Below, piece by piece: positions 5,521 through 11,181 of a DNA stretch of 11,181 nucleotides. A model generated the notes under the pieces. The model searched no databases, was not told the origin of the DNA, and saw only the letters and a program-made list of their open reading frames with translations. Origin of the DNA: an uncultured Eubacteriales bacterium (GTDB taxonomy: Bacteria; Bacillota; Clostridia; Oscillospirales; CAG-272); assembly GCA_900554225.1 (NCBI GenBank), contig USGH01000068.1, positions 1 to 11,181 on the forward strand, read 5' to 3'. The translations under genes were made by a program, and so were the position numbers. Numbering within the stretch: the stretch's first letter is position 1; the number at the start of each line of letters is the position of its first letter.

Positions 5521-6897
5521 CTATATTGCCTGTGCGAAAAACGGTTCTTCCGCTTTGACGATTTCCCCGCTTGGCGCGGTCAGATCTTCCATGCGGATCT
5601 CGCCCTTGTCCGACCATGTTTTCACGAGCGCACCGTTTCCCTTGTAGGTGATCGTCGTGTTTTGCAGCCGGAACCAGTCGTGGTGGCAGAGATGGCAGAA
5701 CGCATCCGGTTCGACCTCGTCACGAAAATGAATCTCGGAGTCCGTGATCTCCATGCGAATCGGGTTTTCACGGTCTCCGTACACGTTCAACGGCAGGGTC
5801 ACACCCATTGCGTGGATCCCGGACAGGCGCAGACTATGGAGCGGTTTGTTCTTCTGCCACGGTTCATTGCCGGAATAGTTGTAGTGGACCAGTCGATCCG
5901 CATTCTCGATCCGGCATCTCTCGAGCACAACATTGCCCGGCGCAACCGGGATATCGCTTGTGAAATCAGCGTAATACGTGTACGCGGAGAGCATATTGAA
6001 TCGGTGTCCTGCTGCGTCGCGCGTGATTTTGTCGGGATTGGCAAGCGACGGCATGGAGGCGGCCTTTTCCTCCGGTGTCAGACTGCCGCGGAACAGATAC
6101 GCCGCCGGACCATACATATGGCAGTTTTCGATATAGACGTTGGTTCCGCCCATCCGAAACGCGCTGCATGCCGTATTGAGCACGCAGTTTTTCACATGTA
6201 CGTTTACGAGATCCAGTCCCGCCACACAGTCATCCCCTGTGTAAAACGCGCAGTCCTCCACAGCTATATTCCGACAGGCGGTGAAATGTACGCCATCGTG
6301 ACCGGCAAGCACCGTAACAGACCGCACATGGATATTCGCGCTGCGGAAGATCGCGTGCGCCCAATTCGCGCTGTTTTTCACCGTGTAGCCGGATAGATAG
6401 ACGTTCTGACAGTCCTCCATGCTGATGGCATGTGGTCCCCGATAATATTCCTCGCCGATCGCGTCGTAGCAGTCGGCCCCATCGATCACGGCGCCCTTTT
6501 CCCCGACAATCGCCACATCCTCGGCATGGATCGCGCGGATGAGTCCATGGCACCAGCGGCAGCCTGGGGGGATCTTACCGTCGTGAAAAGTCTGCTTTTC
6601 CGTCATATCCGGCGTATTTCCGGCGTACCAATCGGGAGAAAGCGGCTCCACGGTATCGGACTGGTAGTGATAATACGCGCGCGGATCGCGGATTCCACGA
6701 AGCACGGCGTTCGCGGTGAGATACAGGGTCACATGGCTGCGCAGCCGGATGTCGCCGGTCAGAAACACGCCAGCGGGAACCACAACCGCGCCGCCGCCTT
6801 CCCGGAAACAGGAATCGATCGCGACCTGGATCGCCGTCGTGTTGTCCGAAGCATGCACGGACGCGCCAAAATCGGTGATGTGATATTGCTTTGCCAT
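5521..6897 (-). CDS. GH28-like (polygalacturonase-type) right-handed beta-helix protein
   Basis: The 458-residue protein starts with the classic GH28/pectin-lyase-fold opening: DFGASVHASDNTTAIQVAID, then GGGAVVVPAGVFLTG and VTLYLTANAVLRG (to about residue 68). Repeating coil turns follow, with NSANWAHAIFRSANIHV, then GHDGVHFT (199-206) in place of the usual NTDG, and TGDDC (220-224), which matches the GDD motif of polygalacturonases. The third canonical element, GHG, is absent; the equivalent region reads SAFRMGG (245-251). Asp201 and Asp222/223 could still catalyse, but the chemistry may differ from galacturonan hydrolysis. No signal peptide is present, so the protein is likely cytoplasmic. 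Two starts are possible: ATG 6903, which overlaps the upstream stop as ATGA, and ATG 6897, which I prefer because GGAGG is then 9 rather than 3 bases away. It is second in an operon with the sugar-binding lipoprotein, suggesting it works on what that protein captures. Confidence 0.85.
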   Translation of the reverse strand: MAKQYHITDFGASVHASDNTTAIQVAIDSCFREGGGAVVVPAGVFLTGDIRLRSHVTLYLTANAVLRGIRDPRAYYHYQSDTVEPLSPDWYAGNTPDMTEKQTFHDGKIPPGCRWCHGLIRAIHAEDVAIVGEKGAVIDGADCYDAIGEEYYRGPHAISMEDCQNVYLSGYTVKNSANWAHAIFRSANIHVRSVTVLAGHDGVHFTACRNIAVEDCAFYTGDDCVAGLDLVNVHVKNCVLNTACSAFRMGGTNVYIENCHMYGPAAYLFRGSLTPEEKAASMPSLANPDKITRDAAGHRFNMLSAYTYYADFTSDIPVAPGNVVLERCRIENADRLVHYNYSGNEPWQKNKPLHSLRLSGIHAMGVTLPLNVYGDRENPIRMEITDSEIHFRDEVEPDAFCHLCHHDWFRLQNTTITYKGNGALVKTWSDKGEIRMEDLTAPSGEIVKAEEPFFAQAI

Positions 6898-6899
6898 GC

Positions 6900-8378
6900 T
6901 CATTCTCCTCCCAGGATCGCCTTTACGGTCTTTTCCATGGATTTGTTGACAGCGGATTCCTTCGCGGTGATCGTGGACGCGATCGCGGAGCCGTTGTTGA
7001 TTGCTTCAGATACGGTGCTCGTTATGCCGTTCCACTGGTATATTTCGCCGAGATCCAGCACGGCGCTTTCCATCACAAGAGAGAGCATTTCCGCGGAATC
7101 GGGATCGCGTACGTATTTGTCCGTCAGACACACCTCAAAATAAGCCGGCGTCAGATTGTTTTTCGATTCCGCTGCCATCGCTTCCAGCACAAATCCGATT
7201 TTTTCGCTCTCCAGATTCGTCACCGGCACACCAATTGCGTTGACACAGTGACCGTCCGCATAACAGTAATAGTTTTCCTGTGCTTCGGTGAATTTCGGCA
7301 CGGGCAGGATCCCGATGTCCACATCGCTGTCCCGCATGGTCTCAATGTGTATAAGCACCTCCGGGCTGAAGAGTACGCGTCCCTCTGTAAAATAGACAAG
7401 GTTGTCCGGATACAGAGGGCTTAATACGGCATCACCGCTGTTGCTGATCGAGGGATTGCCGCCGATTTTTTCCGCGATCGTGACCATGATGTCAATGGCA
7501 TCCGGCTGCGCTGCCTGGAAGTACGGGAGATCGTTTTCATCCTTGCCGATGACCATTTGTCCGGCACCGAGATACAGACCGAAGCCGAGATGCTGCGGCT
7601 GCGCCATGGTCCCGAACCGATCCGCGTCACGCGTGTATTTTCCGTCGCCATTGAGATCCGTCAGTGCCGCTTCGTTGCATTTCATGAACGTATCGATCGT
7701 CCACTTTCCCTCGCGCACCGTCTCATAAAGATTGCCGATCCCAAGCTGCTCCGCAAGCCCCTTATTGAAGTAATAGATCCGCTCCGACTGGTTGTCGTTG
7801 ATGAACAGATCCCCCACCGCGTAATGCTGCTTGCCACCGACGGACACGGAATCGTTCATGACCTGTCCCCACCATGGCTTCGTGAGATCGATATTGTCCA
7901 CCTCGTGCAGATCCATGAGCATTCCCGAGATCGTCAGAGACGCCATGTTATACACCTTGCCGATGATGGCCTGATACGTGTCGTCTCCTGCGTTGACAAA
8001 GGTTTTTACGCTGGCGAGAATGTCGTCATTGCCGCTCGGGACCACATGGAGTGAAAGATTGTATGTATCTTCCAGATAGGTCTGTCTTTCATACAGAGCG
8101 TCATTGATTTTTTCACCCGTTATTCCTTCCGCCAGCAGATCCTTCGCGTCCCATGTGCCGCTGTAGATGCGTGCATAGAAAGTAAACGCCTCTCCCTCGA
8201 AATCCCGCGCGGGCAGTTCCGCCGCGTATCGGGTGGTTTCCGTTTCGGTTTCGACCTGCGTCACAGGTTCCGTCGCGGTTTCCTTTGACTCCGGCTGGGT
8301 TTCTCCGACACAGGCGGTACACGCGGATACGGCAAGAAGCAGCGCGAGAACAATGGATGATGCTTTCTGTTTCTTCAT
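6900..8378 (-). CDS. Extracellular sugar-type solute-binding lipoprotein of an ABC importer
   Basis: The 492-residue precursor has a signal peptide: charged MKKQK, a hydrophobic stretch, and a lipobox VSAC with Cys20 as the lipid-modified residue (Cys23 in TAC is an alternative). A flexible Thr/Glu-rich linker (24-50) would hold it off the membrane. The mature part fits the large family-1 carbohydrate-binding proteins of Clostridia, with KINDALYERQTYLEDTYN near 90-107 and LTDLNGDGKYTRDADRFG (239-256), a calcium-loop-like DxNxDG segment often found in these proteins. It would bind an oligosaccharide outside the cell and pass it to a permease. No permease or ATPase gene lies next to it. GGAGG 5 bases before ATG 8378 fixes the start. 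It is the first gene of an operon; the ribosome binding site of the beta-helix gene lies inside its last codons. The ligand is unknown; pectin-like fragments are a guess from the partner gene. Confidence 0.92.
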   Translation of the reverse strand: MKKQKASSIVLALLLAVSACTACVGETQPESKETATEPVTQVETETETTRYAAELPARDFEGEAFTFYARIYSGTWDAKDLLAEGITGEKINDALYERQTYLEDTYNLSLHVVPSGNDDILASVKTFVNAGDDTYQAIIGKVYNMASLTISGMLMDLHEVDNIDLTKPWWGQVMNDSVSVGGKQHYAVGDLFINDNQSERIYYFNKGLAEQLGIGNLYETVREGKWTIDTFMKCNEAALTDLNGDGKYTRDADRFGTMAQPQHLGFGLYLGAGQMVIGKDENDLPYFQAAQPDAIDIMVTIAEKIGGNPSISNSGDAVLSPLYPDNLVYFTEGRVLFSPEVLIHIETMRDSDVDIGILPVPKFTEAQENYYCYADGHCVNAIGVPVTNLESEKIGFVLEAMAAESKNNLTPAYFEVCLTDKYVRDPDSAEMLSLVMESAVLDLGEIYQWNGITSTVSEAINNGSAIASTITAKESAVNKSMEKTVKAILGGE

Positions 8379-8404
8379 GATAACCTCCGAGCTTTCGATC
8401 CTGT

Positions 8405-8418
8405 ATTTTGCGCAAAAT
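8405..8418. promoter_or_regulatory. 14-bp perfect palindrome, candidate operator of the lipoprotein operon
   Basis: ATTTTGCGCAAAAT is identical on both strands. It lies about +8 to +21 from the predicted transcription start (near 8425), where a bound repressor would block the promoter. A CG-centred palindrome of this length is the style of LacI/GalR-family operators that commonly control sugar uptake genes; the family assignment is inference, and no LacI-type gene is in the window. Confidence 0.6.
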
Positions 8419-8431
8419 CGTCTATACCGGA

Positions 8432-8461
8432 ATTATAGCATGAAAAGCCATCGGCTGTCAA
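8432..8461 (-). promoter_or_regulatory. Consensus sigma-A promoter of the lipoprotein/beta-helix operon
   Basis: Read on the minus strand: TTGACA (8461-8456), an 18-base spacer, TATAAT (8437-8432). Both hexamers are exact; the spacer is one base over the optimum, leaving room for regulation. The leader to the ATG is about 47 bases and holds the palindrome at 8405-8418. Confidence 0.85.
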
Positions 8462-8476
8462 TAGTTTTTACTCATT

Positions 8477-8500
8477 ATACACATTTAAATACACATTTAA
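8477..8500. repeat. Perfect 12-bp tandem direct repeat (two copies) in the divergent intergenic region
   Basis: ATACACATTTAA occurs at 8477-8488 and again at 8489-8500 with no gap. It begins 16 bases upstream of the -35 of the lipoprotein operon, about -52 to -75 from its start. Side-by-side direct repeats there resemble activator sites (AraC type, for example), but could also be a chance duplication in AT-rich DNA. Confidence 0.55.
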
Positions 8501-8617
8501 TTGTTTTTGATTTCTTCGATTTCTGGTCACTCACAACAACACTACATATGTAATCCTTGTCACAGCATCGCCGCCCGCTGCATATCCTATGAAAAACTTC
8601 CCCTTGAGGTGACTTTT

Positions 8618-9196
8618 ATGCTGATCAGCTTTCCGTACGACCGGGATCACGCGAATGCGTATGCTCGTCGATGGGCGTTGTCCCGGAATCCCCTCTTTCC
8701 GAATTACACCGGGATCGGCGGCGACTGTACGAATTTTGTATCCCAATGCGTATATGCCGGGTGCTGTGTGATGAATTACACGCCGACCTTCGGTTGGTAT
8801 TACCTCTCCCCGACGGATCGTGCGCCTGCCTGGACCGGAGTGGAGTATTTCTACAATTTCATGACCGGAAACGACGGCGTCGGACCATACATGACGGAGA
8901 CCTATCCGGGCGGACTGTCGGTGGGCGACGTGATCCAGCTCGGCAACACGGCGGGGGACTACTACCACACCCTCTTTGTCACCGGGTTTGCAGGCGGCAC
9001 CTACCTTGTCGCAGCACATTCCGATGACGCACTCGACCGTCCTCTCGATTCTTATCAATATGCCAGTGCCCGGTTTCTGCACGTGGAAGCGATACGCACC
9101 GACGTTCCCGAGGAGGTATACGAAACCTATCTCCAACAGAACAACTGCTTCCCGTATCTCTATGGCGGCGGTGGAGAATCGACAGACGAACCGTAA
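8618..9196 (+). CDS. Amidase_6-domain (NlpC/P60-like cysteine) protein
   Basis: The 192-residue protein is almost entirely one putative amidase domain (Pfam Amidase_6 type). The N-terminus shows the family pattern: YDRDHANAYARRWA (7-20), then NYTGIGGDCTNFVSQC (29-44), with Cys37 the expected nucleophile. DYYHTLFVTGF carries the likely catalytic His117, and AHSDDALDRPL the polar residue region that follows in this family. Related proteins are thought to cleave peptide or amide bonds in cell-wall material, but few have been studied. There is no signal peptide, membrane segment or wall-binding domain, so its location is unclear. Start ATG 8618 follows GAGGTGA by 5 bases; the frame is open further upstream but with no start signal. 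It is divergent from the lipoprotein operon. I see no convincing promoter; a weak TTGTCA with a poor -10 lies near 8558-8590. Confidence 0.85.
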   Translation: MLISFPYDRDHANAYARRWALSRNPLFPNYTGIGGDCTNFVSQCVYAGCCVMNYTPTFGWYYLSPTDRAPAWTGVEYFYNFMTGNDGVGPYMTETYPGGLSVGDVIQLGNTAGDYYHTLFVTGFAGGTYLVAAHSDDALDRPLDSYQYASARFLHVEAIRTDVPEEVYETYLQQNNCFPYLYGGGGESTDEP

Positions 9197-9232
9197 ACGC
9201 CGCTTTCTCTGCTATTGTTTTCGGAAATGCGA

Positions 9233-9261
9233 TTGACATCTGTGCCGATTCGATGTATAAT
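9233..9261 (+). promoter_or_regulatory. Perfect consensus sigma-A promoter before the acetyltransferase gene
   Basis: TTGACA (9233-9238), a 17-base spacer and TATAAT (9256-9261) match consensus exactly. Transcription should start near 9268, giving a leader of about 150 bases. Confidence 0.9.
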
Positions 9262-9280
9262 CTTTCTATGTCGAATCGCA

Positions 9281-9300
9281 CGGATGTCTTTTTTCATCCG
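9281..9300 (+). promoter_or_regulatory. Leader hairpin in the acetyltransferase mRNA
   Basis: CGGATG (9281-9286) pairs perfectly with CATCCG (9295-9300) around a T-rich 8-base loop; CGGCTTTTT follows. It sits about 14 bases from the predicted mRNA 5' end. It may be a weak attenuator or only a stabilising hairpin. Confidence 0.35.
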
Positions 9301-9418
9301 CGGCTTTTTCAAGGATGCTCTGAATCCATCGCGTGTTTGTGCTGAAAAGCTCGGATATATTGGATTTTTAGCGCAAAGAACTTTGATCAGAGTATTCCAA
9401 AGGAAACTGGAGAATCAT

Positions 9419-10633
9419 ATGTTACCGAATACAGAATACGAGATTCGCAATCTGAAGACGAATGATCTTGAACAATATAATGCACTGCTCCGTTACGCTT
9501 TTCAGATTACGGAGCAGGAGCTCTCTCTGACCGGATGGCAGGACGACGAGATCAAGCAATCGAAATTCCCGATTCTGGAGCGTGCAGATGTCCTTGGATG
9601 TTTCGATGGGGAAACGCTTATATCACAAATAGCCGTATATCCACTGAAAATGAATGTGTACGGAGCGGTATATCCCGTTGGATTTGTAACGAGTGTATGT
9701 ACCTATCCGGAATACTCCGGACATGGGATTATGAAACGACTGATGCACCAGAGTCTCGACCATATGCGCCGCCGCGGTCAATCGCTCGCTCTGCTCTTTC
9801 CGTACTCCATCCCGCTCTACCGAAAGATGGGGTGGGAGATCATCTCGAATAAGCTTACCTATTCCGTTAAGGATCGCCAGATCCCTGAAAAGGCGACAGC
9901 CCCAGGCTATGTACGGCGCGTATCCTGGGACAACAGCGATTTTCGCAATCTGCACGCACAGTTTGCCGCCACAACGCACGGCTGTCTCTTCCGCAACGCA
10001 CTTGCCTGGGAGGAATACTGGCGTTGGGATGAGGACGACACCATGGTCGCGATCTAATACGATGTTAACGGCAAATCCAGCGTATATATGGTGTACCTTA
10101 TTAAGGACGACATCATGCACATCAAGGAAATGATCTACTTGACCGAGGAGGCGAAGGAGGGGCTGTGGGAATATATCCGTGCGCACGATTCGATGATCGA
10201 TGAGGTACGCGGTTCGTCCTATTTCAGCGATCCCATCGCTTTTGAACTGGAGGACGGTGACATTCGGGAAACGATCCGACCGTATATCATGGGGCGCATC
10301 GTAGATGTTGAGCAGTTTTTTCCAAAATATCACTGTGATCCGACAGCAGATGATGTATGTATTTCCTTTGCCGTGAGCGATGCTTTTTTACCGTGGAACA
10401 ACAAGATATACACGGTACGGTTCCATAAGGGAGAATGCACCATTATTGCAGACAAGCCGGAGCGCAGTCACACCGTACACCTGTCCATCGCTACTCTGAC
10501 CACGCTTTTGCTCGGCTACAAATCCGCCGCCAAGCTCTATCGCATGGGGCGGATCACAGCAGACGAGGACATCATCCAGTTGCTCGACGATGTGTTGCTG
10601 CATGAAATCCCCTATATCTCGGACTACATCTGA
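9419..10633 (+). pseudogene. Eis-like GNAT N-acetyltransferase interrupted by one in-frame TAA
   Basis: The frame from ATG 9419 (GGAG 6 bases upstream) to TGA 10631-10633 would encode 404 residues, the normal size of Eis-type acetyltransferases (two GNAT domains plus an SCP2-like C-terminal domain). It is broken only by TAA at 10055-10057, codon 213. The N-terminal part shows the acetyl-CoA loop VCTYPEYSGHGIMKRL (93-108) and LLFPYSIPLYRKMGWE (125-140), a strong family signature. Before the stop lies WEEYWRWDEDDTMVAI; after it, in the same frame, YDVNGKSSVYMVYLI and MHIKEMIYL continue the second GNAT domain, and IATLTTLLLGYKSAAKL fits the SCP2-like domain. Relatives usually have a Tyr at this place, so one base change (TAC or TAT to TAA) would explain it. 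TAA ends other genes here, so the codon is not reassigned. It could be a young pseudogene, a sequencing error, or two separate products: a 212-residue N-part and a part from ATG 10088, which lacks a good ribosome binding site. Confidence 0.85.
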
Positions 10634-10669
10634 TTTCCAAAATGATCCTGCACTGTATCATGCAATCAT

Positions 10670-10675
10670 TATAAT
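10670..10675 (+). promoter_or_regulatory. Possible -10 element before the last gene
   Basis: TATAAT at 10670-10675 is an exact -10 hexamer 29 bases before the ATG, but no recognisable -35 stands 16-18 bases upstream. ATGAT (10642-10646) and ATCAT (10657-10661) form a dyad over the missing -35, where an activator could bind. Alternatively the gene is read through from the acetyltransferase, 71 bases upstream, since no terminator is seen between them. Confidence 0.3.
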
Positions 10676-10704
10676 TAGCAAATCACTCATTTTCGGAGGA
10701 AATT

Positions 10705-11181
10705 ATGGATCATAAAATTTTTGCCCGTCATCCGCTTGGCAATCCGCACAGACATTGGCGGCAGGACAACTTCATTCTCTCGACCTTCAGTGCGCGCGGC
10801 AGCAATATGCGCAAGGTCATCAAGAACTGTGTGGACGCGGGCTTTACCATGCTGGAGCTGGGCTGGGCGACCCATGAGCAGGCATTTGAAGCGGTACAGC
10901 TCTGCGAGGAATACGGCATTGATCTCCTCTTCCAGGATTTCACACTCCACGGCGGTATGCAGGAATTCATATCCCGTGAGGGCGAGCTCCAGTCGATGGT
11001 TCCGCTTGCAAACACGCTTGCACCCTGGAAACGCACGGTCGGTGTGTATATCTGGGACGAGCCTTTCCGCCCCGATCAGCTCGCGGAAGCAAGGCGGCAG
11101 GCGGATCTATACGAACAGGCGGCTCCCGGCAAGCTCCCGTTTACTGTGGCGATTCGGAGCTACAAATCGGAATACTCGTGG
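10705..11181 (+). CDS. TIM-barrel, glycoside-hydrolase-like protein (3' truncated by the window)
   Basis: ATG 10705 follows GGAGGA by 4 bases and 159 codons stay open to the window edge. The visible part alternates strands and helices as in the first half of a (beta/alpha)8 barrel: NFILSTFSARG (about 22-32), GFTMLELGWAT (46-56), GIDLLFQDFTLHGG (72-85), VGVYIWDEPF (113-121) and PFTVAI. The 'Y-hydrophobic-W-D-E-P' stretch at the end of a strand recalls catalytic or substrate-binding acidic residues of GH42/GH2-type and related barrel enzymes found in Clostridia and Bacteroidetes. I cannot assign a GH family. No signal peptide is seen, so it is probably cytoplasmic. It may be co-transcribed with the interrupted acetyltransferase gene. 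Confidence 0.75.
   Translation, partial: MDHKIFARHPLGNPHRHWRQDNFILSTFSARGSNMRKVIKNCVDAGFTMLELGWATHEQAFEAVQLCEEYGIDLLFQDFTLHGGMQEFISREGELQSMVPLANTLAPWKRTVGVYIWDEPFRPDQLAEARRQADLYEQAAPGKLPFTVAIRSYKSEYSW

Noticed and set aside
5488..6396. Open frame of about 300 codons antisense to the beta-helix gene
   Set aside because: It overlaps a clear GH28-like gene on the other strand and shows no start signal or known motif.
9365..9378. TTTTAGCGCAAAG in the acetyltransferase leader, resembling the palindrome at 8405-8418
   Set aside because: Only the centre and a few bases match and symmetry is broken, so it does not support a second operator.
9215..9418. In-frame upstream extension of the acetyltransferase from an ATG at 9215
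   Set aside because: The perfect promoter at 9233-9261 lies inside it, there is no ribosome binding site, and the family begins near the ATG at 9419.
10055..10057. Reassignment of TAA as a sense codon
   Set aside because: TAA ends the fucosidase, deacetylase, XRE, flippase and amidase genes at sensible family lengths, so the standard code is used.
9623..10333. Antisense open frame spanning the acetyltransferase stop codon
   Set aside because: It is a shadow of the GNAT frame, with no family features; it does not explain the TAA.

Overview
The window looks like chromosomal DNA of a Gram-positive, carbohydrate-degrading member of the Clostridia (Oscillospiraceae/Ruminococcaceae type, probably a gut or rumen genome). 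This is inferred, not proven. The grounds are strong purine-rich ribosome binding sites before nearly every gene, several near-consensus sigma-A promoters, a SpoVB-like flippase, a lipobox-bearing sugar-binding lipoprotein, an Amidase_6 protein and an Eis-like acetyltransferase. Base composition is moderately GC-rich, so many long antisense shadow frames occur and were ignored. No tRNA, rRNA, CRISPR array, transposase or phage gene was seen.

Left part (1-3420): the C-terminal end of an unidentified protein (+) converges with a SpoVB/MATE-type flippase gene (-) across a strong bidirectional terminator. Next comes a divergent promoter region, a long possibly structured leader, and a cytoplasmic GH29 alpha-L-fucosidase (+). 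The fucosidase converges with a polysaccharide deacetylase gene (-) over a second hairpin terminator.

Middle part (3421-8470), all genes on the minus strand: a NodB-type polysaccharide deacetylase with a perfect consensus promoter; an XRE-family regulator with its own promoter and three dyad elements around it; then a two-gene operon read leftwards, sugar-binding lipoprotein followed by a GH28-like right-handed beta-helix protein. The operon starts at a TTGACA-18-TATAAT promoter with a 14-bp perfect palindrome just downstream of the predicted transcription start, and ends in a strong hairpin terminator. The two operon genes touch (ATGA overlap or 2-nt gap), so they are probably translationally coupled. 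No ABC permease or ATPase gene lies beside them.

Right part (8470-11181), plus strand: an Amidase_6-domain protein, then an Eis-like GNAT acetyltransferase behind a perfect consensus promoter but split by one in-frame TAA, then the first 159 codons of a TIM-barrel-like, glycoside-hydrolase-like protein that runs off the window.

Taken together this is a scattered glycan-use neighbourhood (fucosidase, deacetylase, pectin-type beta-helix enzyme, sugar-binding protein, GH-like barrel) in mostly single-gene or two-gene transcription units. I did not find a clear new multi-gene system. The points most worth a second look are the nonsense-interrupted acetyltransferase, the operator and repeat architecture around 8400-8500, the alternative pairings in the fucosidase leader, and the altered GH28 active site.
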